From contig OU342637.1 of assembly GCA_910589415.1 (NCBI GenBank), positions 26,387,162 to 26,451,161 on the forward strand: a DNA stretch of 64,000 nucleotides, given 5' to 3'. Origin of the DNA: Malachius bipustulatus. Lineage: Eukaryota > Arthropoda > Insecta > Coleoptera > Melyridae. Of this stretch, positions 43,951-57,414 are shown piece after piece. Made by a program: the position numbers and the translations under genes. The notes under the pieces were generated by a model, which saw only the letters and a list, made by a program, of their open reading frames with translations, did no database searches and was not told the origin of the DNA. Position 1 is the first letter of the stretch. The number at the start of each line of letters is the position of its first letter.

Positions 43951-45953
43951 CCTAATATACCTAGCCTAATATGATTAGGTATATGGATTTCTTGCTATTT
44001 ATGGCTCTTATTTGAGGCTCAAATTGCGGTCAAATACGCTGTAATGGAGCAGCGGGCGATTTTTGGTGAAAAAGTTATTGATATGTTGCAACAACGTCAT
44101 TTGCTTGTCGGAAAAATATTCTCGTGTATACAAAATTTAGAAATCCTGTAAAGGTTTAATTAGAAAATTAGGCTCCCTCATCATATGAAAGTATAAAAGT
44201 AACAGCCTTTTCTTAAATCGTTGAAAGGAACGAAATAGTCTTTGTTTCACTACCGTGACTGCTTTCAATTTGTCTTTCATTATGATCACAATTTACTCCT
44301 AGATCATCCTGTGACGACTGCGCCAATTCGATGACCTTTCAAATCAATTTCACTCTGCTCTTATAGAAAATCCGTTTACCTACTAGAAAATTCAATACAG
44401 ACAATTGAAACATTCCATTAATTTCACTTTATCTGAATTTTCAATTATTCAACAATAAGTCAACTTGCATTATTATTAACCATGGAATGATGTTACATTT
44501 ATTATTATTGTTAAGACAGACCGAGCTGGAATACATCAGGACTGAGACTAATATAATTAAAAATCAAACGAAGCAATCCATTAGTTGATCCATTACTTTA
44601 ATAACAATGTCAACTGCTCTTGAATATCCTGTAAATAAATAGAAAAAACGTTGAACTTTGTGTCAATAGTAAATAGAGAAATTCCCCTACTTTTTAATAT
44701 ATGAAATGGTTTCTATATCCGGGGAATTTTTAAGTAGCAATTTCATCAAACTATGAAAGAAACGACTTCTCTCAAGTTTTTTATTATTTGTTGGTAAATT
44801 TTACTTAATTACGAGATCCAAGTCATCCGATCTTAGTTCATTTATGTACCTGATAAATGAATGCACTTCTTAAAACTCTTGGAAAAACTTTTCCATCCCA
44901 AGATTCCCAAGACAGACTTCACTTCATTTCATTTGATTTCATTTCATTACAAGAACTTTCGTCGATAATTAATTGTTAGTTATTTTTTAACTAAAAGTTT
45001 GTTGGTTATCCTTCTTACCACATTTTCTTCTTACAGTGTAAAAAGAAGGTTACTTACTTGAGCAACCCCTTAGAGATAGAAGCTGTTTTATTGCAACAAG
45101 GAAACTGTATAGTGATAATAGTCTTAGAGTCAATTAAGTCGTCAGACTTTGGTACGTGGTACGTACGTACCTCCACCTGATTTAATAAGGTTTGTAAATA
45201 AACCGTTTGCAGCAGCTGTGTTTATCATTGATGAAATTTTATAGACGCGTTAAGACTGCTTAGTGTGAATGAAATCTAAATTGATCCAGCTCTCATTCAG
45301 TAAAAACAAGAAGCCGGCAGATTCGACGCTGCATGATCCTTATTTCCGTTGCTGTAGTTTTAGTTTTATACACTTCGCAGGACTCCGTATCTGCCTTCAG
45401 CTGCTAGAGTCGCTCTCTATATTTTGACGAGGAAACTTTTTTCATAATTTATTCTTTAACATAAAATTAACACACGCCAACATTTCCTTTGAACATTTCA
45501 ATAAGCAACTGCATTTTCTTTAATCTTCGAAAAAGCGCCCCCATTTACACTTAACAACATGAAATTCCGTTCCCTGAAAACTAAAGCTTGCGTCAATTTA
45601 TTTTTTCGTTTATCTCGTACAGTTTTTAACAAGAGTTTTCCTGGAATTGTAGTGTAGGTGAGTAAAATGAACTGTACTTACACCTGAAGCACTGTTGGAA
45701 AATGCATTTTTTGAACATTCCAAATTCCTGTTTTCCAAATAACTATTTCCTGTCATTTAAGATCCAGTTTTCTCTATTATTATTATTTTTTCAGTACCAG
45801 ATAATCGAGCTCGCTAAGTCTGAGTGTCCTGATATTTTAACCAAATTAATGTCTTACTCTTCCGCCGAGAAGAATATCGATGAGAATATTAATTGATATG
45901 TCTAGGACAGCCTGTAGGTAGATGTTGAGCACCTACCAAATTTTCCTATAATA
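43951..45953. other. No gene seen
   Basis: About 2 kb of AT-rich sequence without a supported coding region, RNA gene or clear repeat. Confidence 0.45.
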
Positions 45954-46029
45954 GAGGGTGTTCGAAAAGGAATCCGTTTTATTACAGCCCTTACAGCGAA
46001 GAGATTTGTCCAAGGGGGTGTTTAATTAC

Positions 46030-46150
46030 TCGATAAAAAATTCTACAATTATTTCCACTATTTTAATTTTTTCCTATATTCCTACATTATTTTCACTATT
46101 TCCATTTTATTTTAACCATTTCCACATTATTTTTCCAACCATTACCAGAA
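46030..46150 (+). repeat. TTTCCA minisatellite, left part
   Basis: Irregular repetition of ATTTCCACTATTT-like words. It continues at 47360-48165 on the other side of the foldback element, so the array was split by that insertion. Confidence 0.75.
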
Positions 46151-46154
46151 TATA

Positions 46155-47356
46155 CAGGGTGTCCCATAATATGTGGGCAATCTCCCGGATTTGGGTAAAT
46201 TTCGTAAAAATAAATGAAAAAATAGCTATAAAATTAATTCCTCAGAGACACCCCTACAAAGATATTAGCTGTTGAAGTTGAGGATTGAAAATCAATTTTT
46301 TGCAATAACTTTTTTATTTCTTGACCGATTTTGATAATTTTTGGTGTTATTTTGTATTATTTTGAACTGTTTAGAATAGTGTTTCTTAATCTTTGGTAGC
46401 ACATACGTAGACCTCGGGATGGCATAACCCCCTCATTCACTTGGAATAAAACAATAAAAATAATAATTTTACAGTTTTTTAAGGTTAATTTTCTTTTTAT
46501 TTGATATTTTTTACATAAAAAATGTATCTTTATTTATTTCGGTAGAGCGAACCGTTATCGAGATAAACGTCCTTCTAATAGGTGATGCGTCGCAGGAACT
46601 TTCTAAATTTCAAGTAAATTTTAACAAGATGGCTGACCTATGACAGTAAATTGAGCAGGAAACAAAACAATAACTTAATTAAATACACGTCAGTGTCAAA
46701 AGATTTCATTTCATGCAGATTCAATTCTAACTGATTTTCTGCGTATTCAGCGTTTTTGTAACTCATTTTAAAATCAGTTAGAATTGAATCTGCATGAAAT
46801 AAAATCTTTGACACTATTTGACGTGTATTTAATTAAGTTATTGTTTTGTTTCCTGCTCAATTTACTGTCATAGGTCAGCCATCTTGTTAAAATTTACTTG
46901 AAATTTGAAAAGTTCCTGCGACGCATCACCTATTAGAAGGACGTTTATCTCGATAACGGTTCGCTCTATTGAACTAAATAAAGATACATTTTTTATGTAA
47001 AAAATGTCAAATAAAAAGAAAATTAACTTAAAAAAACTGCAAAGTTATTATTTTTATTGTTTTCTTTCAAGTGAATGAGGGGGTTATGCCATCCCGAGGT
47101 CTATGTATGTGCTACCAAAGATTATGAAACACTATTCTAAACACTCCCAAATAATACAAAATAAAACCAAAAATTATCAAAATCGGTCAAGAAATAAAAA
47201 AGTTATTGCAAAAAATTGATTTTCAACCCTCAACTTCAACAGCTAATATCTTTGTAGGGGTGTCTCTGAGGAATTAATTTTATAGCTATTTTTTCATTTA
47301 TTTTTACGAAATATACCCAAATCCGGGAGATTGCCCACATATTATGAGACACCCTG
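46155..47356. mobile_element. 1.2-kb near-perfect foldback element (CAGGGTGTC ends)
   Basis: Two arms of nearly 600 bp, almost identical, are inverted around a spacer of about 30 bp near 46740-46770. Both ends begin CAGGGTGTC and are flanked by TA (46153-46154 and 47357-47358). It has no coding capacity. The high similarity of the arms implies recent formation or gene conversion. If transcribed, it would give a very long double-stranded hairpin. Confidence 0.88.
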
Positions 47357-47359
47357 TAT

Positions 47360-48165
47360 ACACATAATTTCCACTACTTCCATTTTATTTCCAATATTTC
47401 CATATTATTTCAACAATTTCCACAATATTACTTCCAACCATTCCAGAATACTTACACGTAATTTCCACTATTTTCACATTATCTCAATCATTTCCACATG
47501 CATTATTTTCATTTTATTTCCACTATTTCCACTATTTTCACATTACCTCAACCATTTCCACATGCATTATTTCCTCAATTTCCATTTCATATCCACTATT
47601 TTCATTTTATTTCCACTATTTCCATTTTATTTCCACTATTTCCATTTTATTTCCACTATTTTCATATTATCTCAACCATTTCAACATGCAGTATTTCCTC
47701 TATTTCCATTTTATTTCCACAATTTTCATTTTATTTTCAATATTTTCATATTAATTCAACCATTTCCACAATATTGTTTCGTCCATTTCCATTTTATTTC
47801 CACTATTTTCACTCTTTCCACTATTTGCAAGGTGTTTTCACTTAATTTCAAAACACTTCATTTTTTGCAGTTCTCTCCACATCATCTTCTGGAAACTTTA
47901 TCCTAAATGACAATTGATTGATTCATTGATCTCCTTTGAAAGGATCGAGGTCATGCCACAGCTACCGCTATACCACGATTTCAAACGCTAGCGCATGCGC
48001 TTCAGTGAATATACCTCCGAATGGACCAAATCATATCCATTTAATTCAAGTTATTTCCACTTTATATCCACTATTTCCATTGTATTTCCACTTATTTGCA
48101 CATTATTCTGATATTTCCACATTACTTCCAATATTTCCACTATTTCCAGTTGTTTCCAGCTCGGG
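47360..48165 (+). repeat. TTTCCA minisatellite, right part
   Basis: Long irregular array of TTTCCATTTTATTTCCACTATTT-like words, interrupted near 47870-48035 by non-repetitive sequence. The 191- and 115-codon open frames of F/H/I/S composition are translation artefacts of the repeat. No gene is called. Confidence 0.8.
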
Positions 48166-48361
48166 TTTAGCTTTAATACAATTTTTTTTACTGACAGCTC
48201 TTGATTTTGTTAGGTTAGGTTTATAATTCTATTATATTACAGTTACGCATTGAAACATTCAAGAAGGTTAATGAGAGGTAATGAGATGAGTAAAGAGTGA
48301 CCGCCACCCTCCTGAACACATTTTAATATGAGGTTTCTCTCTTCACTAAGGACACCCTGTA

Positions 48362-49841
48362 ACAGTTAAGGTGAATTGTTTATCTCTGTGAACTTCTATC
48401 GACTTCTTCGTTAATCAGTGTCAGAAATATCGGCTGCAGGAGCTTGCAGGATCTAGCTGACATGTTGTGGGTGTATTACGACTGATAAGTCGTTCCTCAC
48501 AAGGCTCCTTGTTTTGCAAACAAACACATCCTTGTTTTGCAATTCTGGGAGTTGACCTGCACGATATTTGAAACTATTCTGACCTGCCTTTTTGCATTTC
48601 TGAAAATATCTTCGTTATTTTGTAAATTTCGGGAATACAATGACAAAAATTTTACCTGTCAGGAATATCTCATGAGTAGTATCACTCGATAAAGACAAAA
48701 GTGAACATCTTTCCTAAGCAGCTTGTCAACAGATTCAACAATAAACATCAACCCAGTTAGTTGGATGACAAACAAAACAAACTATGAAGAAAATTCATAA
48801 CACTTAGATTGACTTGTTCGAAAATTTTTATCCTGCGATTTGTTTAATTCAGGGGAGGCCATTTGAACACAATTATTTAAAATTTAAAGAGTTCACTACC
48901 AAAATTCCATCAAGTTAACTCCCATTACAAAAATAACTTTCAACTGTAAGATTTTTTGCCCAAACTACACTATCGTAATTATTCTTCACTATCGAAATAA
49001 CCTATAAACTAATAACAGTTACAGTAAGTAATCGTGACCAGGTATCACTAGGTATTCATAGAAAGTCAAAAAAACTGGTTCAATATAAATATTCATTGTA
49101 GGTATTGAATTCAAGTTCAGACATGACTTATAAGTTATGATCCATCATAAAATAAAAGAGGCAGCGAATTGTTCAGTTCTTACCTGTGATACTTATACGT
49201 ATAGATTTAATGTACTCATACGGTATATGACTGACGAGAAGCCCTTATTCTTTGATTTCTGCCCGATCAATATGGCGGATTAATTTTATTTATACCGATA
49301 TCCATCCAGCTCAGCTCAGTATACACGTACATTGCTGCAGCTCTGATACGCAACGACGTGTTACGGCGACGGATTGAAATAAAGCTCTAAGCTCCACAAC
49401 AACCCTTCAAAGATTAATTACACCGCGTTCTAATTCTACAATTCAGGTTGAGCGATTTCACGATTTGATAAAACCGTTCGACTGCTGGTGAATTTTATGG
49501 AATCTCTCGTTATAAGAGGAATCTTATTTTCTGGGCAATGATTTTAAAAACTAATTTGAAGCTGATGCGGATTATTTTATTATCTCTATAACGAAGGAAT
49601 AAAATATTACATCAGTCCTGCACAAATTTCCTGAAATTTGCCGCCACTTAGGTAGGTATATTATATTATATATCAGGGTTTAGAACTAATTAACGGGATA
49701 TGAAGTCTCATGCAACGAGGGCTACATGGATACATTATTTCGAAGATCTAATAGAACATTTCCCCAAAGTTTCCCCAAAGAATTTCCCCATTGAGTAAAT
49801 TCAAAAAAGTAACGACGCTATTTGCAATTTTTTAATATTTA
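48362..49841. other. No gene seen
   Basis: Begins after a CACCCTG end flanked by TA (48353-48361). The rest is AT-rich noncoding sequence with no supported feature. Confidence 0.45.
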
Positions 49842-49989
49842 TGCCCGTATTCAGAAACGATAATTTTCTAAATAATTACGTAATTAATTAAATGAGTGAG
49901 ATGGAGATATGCAGTTTTTTGGCAATAGAATGAGATGGTGATAACTGATTACGTAATTATTTGGTAATTATCGTTTGTGAATACGGGCA
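49842..49989. mobile_element. PIF/Harbinger-like MITE, 148 bp
   Basis: Ends TGCCCGTATTCA and TGAATACGGGCA are inverted repeats extending over about 40 bp. The 3-bp direct repeat TTA flanks both sides (49839-49841 and 49990-49992). The TTA duplication and size fit PIF/Harbinger MITEs. Confidence 0.75.
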
Positions 49990-49992
49990 TTA

Positions 49993-51559
49993 GTCTACAA
50001 TAATTTTGAATTGAAAAAAATTAGATTATTGGTCAGAAATCAATCTCGCATAAGAAAAAAAGATAAAAAAAATTGGAAAGCCAATTAGTTATACTGAACT
50101 GACTTGTACCGCTCGCTAGCTCTACTTATATACCCCCTGCTCTAGAGTGCACCTACTTCGAGAGTTGTTTCTTACAAGAATTTCTTCCTAAAGTTCTGAA
50201 TATTCTATTCCTGGAATATTCTAGACTAGAATAGCTACTGACACTCTGACAGTCTATGCGTGGAAGTTAGCTCTCGAACTTTCCCTTTCATGGCACATAA
50301 CTTTATCCTAAACGTCGCGCCCTATAGTAATAGGGCAGTAGAAAAAGAAAGGAGGTATTAGAACTCGTGTTGTCGCAGGTGCGGCTAAACACACGTCCCA
50401 CACCAATCCGCGATTACCATGCCAATTCCAGGATGGTTGTCGTCGTTCTATCTCAAGTTACTCCACGGCGGATGTAACAATACGTTATTTCATGGTTGAA
50501 AAGCCATGAATTTTCATGTCTTGGAAAAAAGGCCTTGAAGCACGTTTCTGAAATTTCAGTTTTCTATTGCCAAATTTATAGTCAAAATTAATGGTAAGAA
50601 TAAATCGAAAAGGCCCTGAAACGAAATTTGAGCAAAATTCCTGAAGATCCCTTTGATATTAGAAACTTGTTAAGATCTCTGCAACTACAACCATTAATTT
50701 TTTTATATTGAATGCGCTTTTAAAGGTTTATTGATTCGTTTCAGCATAAAGTGTTTATTAAAGTGTTTCGTAAAAAAATTTAGATTTTAACTAAACAGAA
50801 TTAAATTTCTTATTAATCTTCCTTCCTACCAAGAAACAGCGTCAGAATAAAAAGTGGATTAAGCAATCTAGGATTAAGTCATCTATAATAATTTTATACC
50901 GCATCTAAAAATGCAAATTTGTACAGGGTGTTTGATTTAGAATAACAAAGGTGCTATAAATATTGTACACTCTCCGTGAGACTCTGTATTAAATTAATAT
51001 TAATTTTCATTCTAAAAAAAAAGAAAAAAACTAGTAGATTTTGAATAATCCTCATGAATAATACCCTCGCAAATAATTTTCATTAAAAATCTCATTTTTA
51101 TCGCTTGATTAGTTGGGTTTTTATTTTTATTGCAAATTTTAATGAGAAAGACTATCTCTTTTGAAGCTTGCATCCCTTTAGATTAAAAGCCATACCTATC
51201 CTATTTTTTACTCCAATAAATAGATAATAAGCGGAAAATATTTTCAATGCTATGGGAAATGCAAGTTAGCAACGTCAGCGTTTGTTTAGAAATTGCTAAG
51301 TTTATGTTATTGATATCTGTAGGTATAAGTACTTCCCATTGCAGTGGATAGAGGCAATTAGTATCTGTTTACATTAAGTCATTGTCCTTTTGTTGCAGCG
51401 GAGAAAATGCAGCCAATTAACAAGAAAGAATTTTTTTTATTTTTATGGAAAAGTATAAAAGATAACATAAAACATAACATTAAGCATAACATGATTTTTC
51501 CAATTAAAGCTTGATCGAGCTACCCGGATTTCGGGTAGTATTAGCCGCAATTGGTCAAA
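49993..51559. other. No gene seen
   Basis: AT-rich noncoding sequence. A lone CAGGGTGTTT terminus preceded by TA is near 50933, but I found no partner. Confidence 0.4.
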
Positions 51560-53190
51560 AACCACAAAAAACACCAAAAAAATGAATCTTCATAAATTGA
51601 CCGCCGTTATATCGAGAAATTTGGGAGGATTTTAGGTTTTCGTTAAAGTCGCGTTACTTCTACAGGTGTCCCTTCTAAACTAGAAAAAAAACCTTTTTAT
51701 AGTATTATTTGAAGTCGTAGTTTTCAATCTAGCTAGAGGACTGAAATTTTTGTTGGAGTAAGATATCCATAAAGAGTGTACTGGTATTACCTTTGAGCAA
51801 AATCGGTCGAGCCGTTTCAAAATGACAGCCATTTGAATTTTACAAAAAAATGTTAATTTTTGAACGCCTTTATAAGCAATACATAAAAAAAAAACTTTGA
51901 AACTCAACTCATAGGATCGGAAGAACATAATTCGAACTTTATGTTAATGTAAAAAAAAAATAATATTGTCTGTTATTAAGCCAATGGCGTAGGTAGTAAA
52001 AGGGGAAAAAATGTTGAATATTCTATAACCATTTATGGGCACATTCTTGAAGGAATCGATCTGAAATTTTTAGAGTAGACAACTCCACTAATAACTTTCA
52101 AACGTGAAAAAAATTAAGGGGCGAATAATTAAAATAGCGGAGATATTAAAAAAAAATTAAATGCTGTTTATTTCTCTAAAATTTCAAACTTTTGATTTTA
52201 AACACGCCCCTGCAGCTTTATCTTTCAAAATTATTACGCGAAATTGGAGGACTTTAAATTTTCCTGCAGAAACTTTTACAGGGTGTCCTTTTGAAGTTAG
52301 GAAAAATACGTTTTTGTGGCGTCATTTCACCCCGCAATTTTTAGTCTAGAGAACTAAAATTTTTGTAGGAGTTAGATATCCATAAGGAGTGATCTGATGT
52401 TGCATTTGAGAAAAATTGGTCGAGTCATTTCAAAATTGCGACCGTTTGAATTTTTTCAAAATTTCTATTTTTTTTTAATTGATTGCGGGATAGAAAAAAA
52501 CTTAGAAATTAAATTAACAGGACGGGAAGAGCGTCTTATACGAACTTTGAGCTAGTGTAATTAAAAAAAAAATCGTTAATAACCCAGTGGCGTAGGTAGG
52601 AAAAGGGCCGGCCATTTGAAGTTTGTAAAACTTTGTATTTTGAATTCCTGTAAATAATATGCGAGATAGAAAAAAACTTAGAAATTAAATTAACAGGACG
52701 GGAAGAGCGTTTTATACGAATTTTAAGCTAGTGTAATTAAAAAAAATCGTTAATAACCCAGTGGCGTGGGTAGGAAAAGGGCCGGCCATTTGAAGTTTGT
52801 AAAACTTTGTATTTTGAATTCCTGTAAATAATATGCGAGATAGAAAAAAACTTAGAAATTACATTAACAGGACGGGAAGAGCGTTTTATACGAATTTTAA
52901 GCTAGTGTAATTAAAAAAATTCGTTAATAAGCCAGTGGCGTGAGTAGGAAAAGGGCCGGCCATTTGAATTTTGTAAAACTTTGAATTTTAAATTCCTGTA
53001 AATAATATGCGAGAACTTATAAATTAAATTAACAGGACGGGAAGAGCGTTTTATGTATACGAATTTTAAGCTAGTGTAATTTAAAAAAAATCGTTAATAA
53101 GCCAGGGGCGTGGGTAGAAAAAGGATGTAAATTACTAAATTTCTATAACCATTTATGAGCGTATTTTTAAAGGAATTGAACTGAAAGTTT
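51560..53190. repeat. Complex tandem array, unit about 175 bp
   Basis: The block AACAGGACGGGAAGAGCG is at about 52516, 52692, 52866 and 53029 (spacings about 176, 174 and 163), with GGCGT-GGTAGGAAAAGGGCC near each. A larger, older repetition links CTATAACCATTTATG at about 52023 with the same string at about 53142, and TACAGG-TGTCC at about 51663 with 52278. Noncoding. Confidence 0.75.
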
Positions 53191-54790
53191 TAGGTAAACA
53201 AACTAAAATGATATGACTGAAAAATCTTAGTAAACACTAAAAAAAGTTAAACTGAAAAACCTAACCCAGCAATGACCTGAATTTCCTTTTGATATGTATC
53301 CATTGTAGTAGGTATAACGTTCCATATATGAAAATAATCTACATATATTCGAATCTGGAATTCCCATCTCTATTTTACATACTTACTAAAAATAATGGCA
53401 ACCGTGCTAACAGCAAGACAGCGGCGTTGCAGTTATAAGCGGGCATCACAAAAAGTAGTTGGGCAAGGGATTATCGAATTTACGTATTCAATTTCGAGCG
53501 GAGCTTTGAAGTCGTAAAAAACTGAGCAGCTACAAGGAACCTACAAGAATGAATGAACTCAATGAAAATGTTTCCTTGCTGCCTGCAGCACAATTTCCCA
53601 AGTAACAAAATCGAGTTACGCTGATGGTAAACTTTTTGCGTAAATTAGATTCGAGCCCTTGAAATGCGTGTTATTATGTTTATCAAGAAAACATCAATGA
53701 TGTAATAAATAATTATGAAAATAACGAATTGTAATTCATTGCTTCTACGATATTGTTATCTTTGATTTACGTAATTTAAGTAACGTTCCATGTTGAACAT
53801 ATGTGCCATTTTGATTAACGCAAATGCAGATATAAACTGTGCTTGTTCTTCGGTATACCTTCAATTATTCATGTCATCTAATTACCAATTATAAAAAAAA
53901 TCAATTTAGGTTTGAAGGGTGTCTGATCAAGCAATTGCGTTCCTTCTACCGGTAAGGGGCTGATAACTGTTTCTTGAACTGAACGCCTAAAAATCACTCT
54001 CAAAAAGTGTAAAAAAAAAACGAAATTCCATAAAATTTTGGGAACACTCCTCAAACTCAAATATCTTCTTCCATATTATTATAACATGTTAGCCGCAAAA
54101 TATAAAATTTCATCTCCCTGACACGTCCAGTTCATGGATTTCTCTTACAGAATGCGATTCTGAGAAAGATAAGAATTGGTATCTGATCCAACAATAACAC
54201 ACTTTTGCGTCATGAACTATTTCAGACCAGCAACAGAACAGCATACATACACAGAATAAACTCTCTTTATACAAAGCGGTTCGAAATTCGACTCCCCAGA
54301 CCCCAACTCACAATAGTCTTCATGGTGACTTATTTCATGTAAAACTAGACCACTTTGCATATGTATGGAATATTATCATGCATGCAAGTATAACCTTTTG
54401 TCCTCGACAACCTAAATACAACTCCACATTTATGTCACATGTACGCTATACTAGCAAGACTTGGATGCAAATTTTAGCTCACTCTGACATAAAACGAGTG
54501 ACGAGTGTGTTAATAAGGAATCATTTCCTAGTTAAGGTATTGAATTATACGCAAAAAGAGAAGACACGAGCTTAGCCATGTAATGTAGACGTGCCGTCAA
54601 TGTAACACGTGAACACGTGTATGAGGTGTATTGTTATACAATGTGTGGTCGTTCTTAGTTCTTACTGTTTAGAATCAAACAACGGGCTTGTCTCATGTGC
54701 CATGTGTCATTTGATAAGGAGTATCTACCCACCGATGACTGCATTTACAAGTTACAAGTAGAAATAAGTAGTTGTTTCGAAGAAATATTA
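53191..54790. other. No gene seen
   Basis: Unique-looking AT-rich sequence. Open frames of 60-65 codons have no recognisable domain. Confidence 0.45.
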
Positions 54791-55043
54791 CACTGGGTGC
54801 GCTAAAAGTTTGATCAACTTTTTTAATTGATTAACAATTGTCTATTTTTTTATAAATAGGACACCCTGTATTTTCTTGTATTTTTATTATTTCCCGAGAA
54901 AATCCAATAACAACGGTGCTTATAGTTGCAGTTTAAATTGAGTAGGCCATGAGTTATAAACAAGTGAAAATCGTCATTTTTAATTTTGAAAGCAGTGTAC
55001 CTTTTTTCTTGTATTCCTTTTCACCTGGTATTAAATTTTCATA

Positions 55044-55107
55044 GAGGGCAATGAGAAATGTGATAATTAAGATGGCGATGATAATTATCACATTTCTCAT
55101 TGCCCTG
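55044..55107. repeat. 64-bp TA-flanked miniature foldback
   Basis: AGGGCAATGAGAAATGTGAT and its complement form 25-bp arms around a 14-base loop. TA lies on both sides. It looks like a minimal TA-targeting foldback element. Confidence 0.65.
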
Positions 55108-55209
55108 TATAAAAATTCCAAGTTGAAAATTTTCGGACACCGAAGAAGTTGTTGTCATGGCAAAGATGGGCTTAAGTTAGTGGGAGTATATCTGTTGGGG
55201 GCAAAAAAG

Positions 55210-56140
55210 CAAATAAGACCCTGAGAAGCATTTTTTTTAAATTGAGAATGAAGTTATCAACAACTCCACCAAATTTTAGATTTTTTTCGTTATTTCTGCG
55301 TGTTTTTTGAACACCGGATGAAAGTCATTCGATTCATAGCATCAACGCCAACAGAGTACTTTTTGGTCAGCTGGCGAGAGGTAAATTGTTAAGAAAACTC
55401 TGAGAACTCTTTGCAATTTTTGGGAATAATTTCTCAACAACTCCACCAGGCTTCAGCCTTCAGAGCTTTCTTTACTTTTGGATCTTTTTTGAACACCAAT
55501 CAAGTCATTGATTATTTATATAACATCAACGCCACCAGAGTACTTGGGTCAGTTGCTGATAGGTAAATAATTGTAAAAAATCTGAGAAGTCTTTGTAATT
55601 ATTTAATTGAGAAAACATCAACAACTTCAATAAGTTTCGTAGTATTCTTTGCTTCTGGAAGTTTTCTTGAACCACAACGAACTTTCAGCGAGCATGGGTT
55701 TCTTTGTGAGTGCGTTCCCCAATTTTCACTATTTGATCCACAGATTTTTAAGTCCAACGTCTTGTGAGGTATTGTTGATGCAATGCAAAAAAAACCTGCT
55801 CACGTACTCCCAATGAGACTGCACGGAGCTGAGCGATAAGACAACTCGTTAATTTCGCAGTCTTGGTATGCTTCTGGCAAGTGAATGGGAAGACCAAAGC
55901 TTCAACGAATAAAATACTTCTCGATCGACTACGCTACATGGTGTTGTTTGGGAGGTTTTATTGATGCAATACAAAGAAAACGTGCAGGCCTATGCCCGAG
56001 AAGACTGCACGGAGCTCACCGATAAGACAACTCGTTAATGACTCAGTTTTGGTGAGCTTTTGATTCCGGTAAGTGAATGAGGGGAAATACTAAAGTTTCA
56101 ACGAATATAAACCTTACAATCGACTAAGCTATTTCATGTT
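55210..56140 (+). repeat. Tandem repeat, unit about 182-186 bp
   Basis: GACTGCACGGAGCT is at 55817 and 56003 (186 bp). CTGAGAA-TCTTTG-AAT is near 55400 and 55582 (182 bp), and AACTCCACCA near 55261 and 55439. Five or so diverged units in one orientation. Noncoding. Confidence 0.7.
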
Positions 56141-57406
56141 AGTGTTGTTTTAGATAATATATTAAATTTGACAAGCTCCTGCAGCGCTTTTGGCTGGAAA
56201 GCTTGCTAGAGGAGGTGTGGAGGAGTGATTCCGAGATTACAGCTGACGGTTGCAGCTAATTAAATGAGAACTGTTAATTTTTTTCCTTTCTCGCTCTAGA
56301 ATCTGCTATCGCATTATGTAGTGAGGAGCTAATAGTGATGCGCAATTAGAGAAAAAAGGTTGCAAGATTGACTACTAGTTCTGCATTCGCAGAGAATTTT
56401 GATCTGATCTTTATATGGATGTCCTCATCGATTCTATAGTCCATTTTATTTCACTTAAAGGCATTGGCAACTTATTTAACGGTTTTTTTTACCAGATAAA
56501 GCAAAAATATACATTATGCATAGGTATCCGAATTTGCTGGGATGTCAAAAGAGCGAGCTAAGGGCTGTTGAAGACAGAGATCTGACGTCACAACAGCCGC
56601 GGTTGCTCATAGCAACGAAACTTGAACGACTAGACCTCGGTTTGGACTGGTCTTTGTATGGTGCAAAACTGCAAAATTATACTACTCGTAAGTATAGGGC
56701 ATGTATAGACAGTCGCGACTGAGATGACGTCATAAACGATTTTTCGCAAGGCTATATCTCGAGAAAGGAAGAAGATATCGAAGTGCCGTTTTTACTGTTA
56801 CCATGAAGAAGTTCAGGAGAATTGATTACACAAAAGACTTGCATAGAAACCTTAAGAGACTCAATACGAACTTAAATATTTAAATAGAAAATTAATAAAT
56901 CTTGCGAATCAAGCTTTTATAGAGATGTTCAAGGGAACATCCATCAATTCAGAAAGTTCTTAGGTCTTTAGATGCTTTAAAAGCATGAAACGTTTACTTT
57001 GAAGCTAACATTCTTAAAAAGTTCCAGGAATAAGTACCTACCTACCTGCAAAGCGAACTAATTGGTACATTAGTATTTTTCTCATTGTAGACAAAAAAAA
57101 AGAAATCCTTGATATAACAGTTAGATCCTGAGCGTTTCATTATGTAAATAAAAATAAAAGATTGTTGCACTTCAAATACAGATGTCTGACAGCAATTATT
57201 TTGTCTTACAAACGGTATAAAAAGGACCAATACAACTTGGTCCGTGCAACAACTGCCGTTTTCAGAGTTTCAACCATTTGTCAAGTCAGCTCACCTTATT
57301 TGCGTGCATTGTTAGTGCTCCACTGAAAGTTGCAGTTTCAGGTTTCGTTCAAAACTTTATTAAAAGTCGTAAGCACGAAACAGCTTTTATAAATCGCGGG
57401 GATATG
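56141..57406. other. No gene seen
   Basis: Noncoding sequence. The 68-codon open frame at 56516-56722 has no recognisable domain. This is the left flank of the hAT-type insertion. Confidence 0.4.
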
Positions 57407-57414
57407 TTACGAAG

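Noticed and set aside
47331..47906. 191-codon open frame rich in F, H, I, S
   Set aside because: It is the translation of the TTTCCA minisatellite; several frames are open at once and composition is purely repeat-driven.
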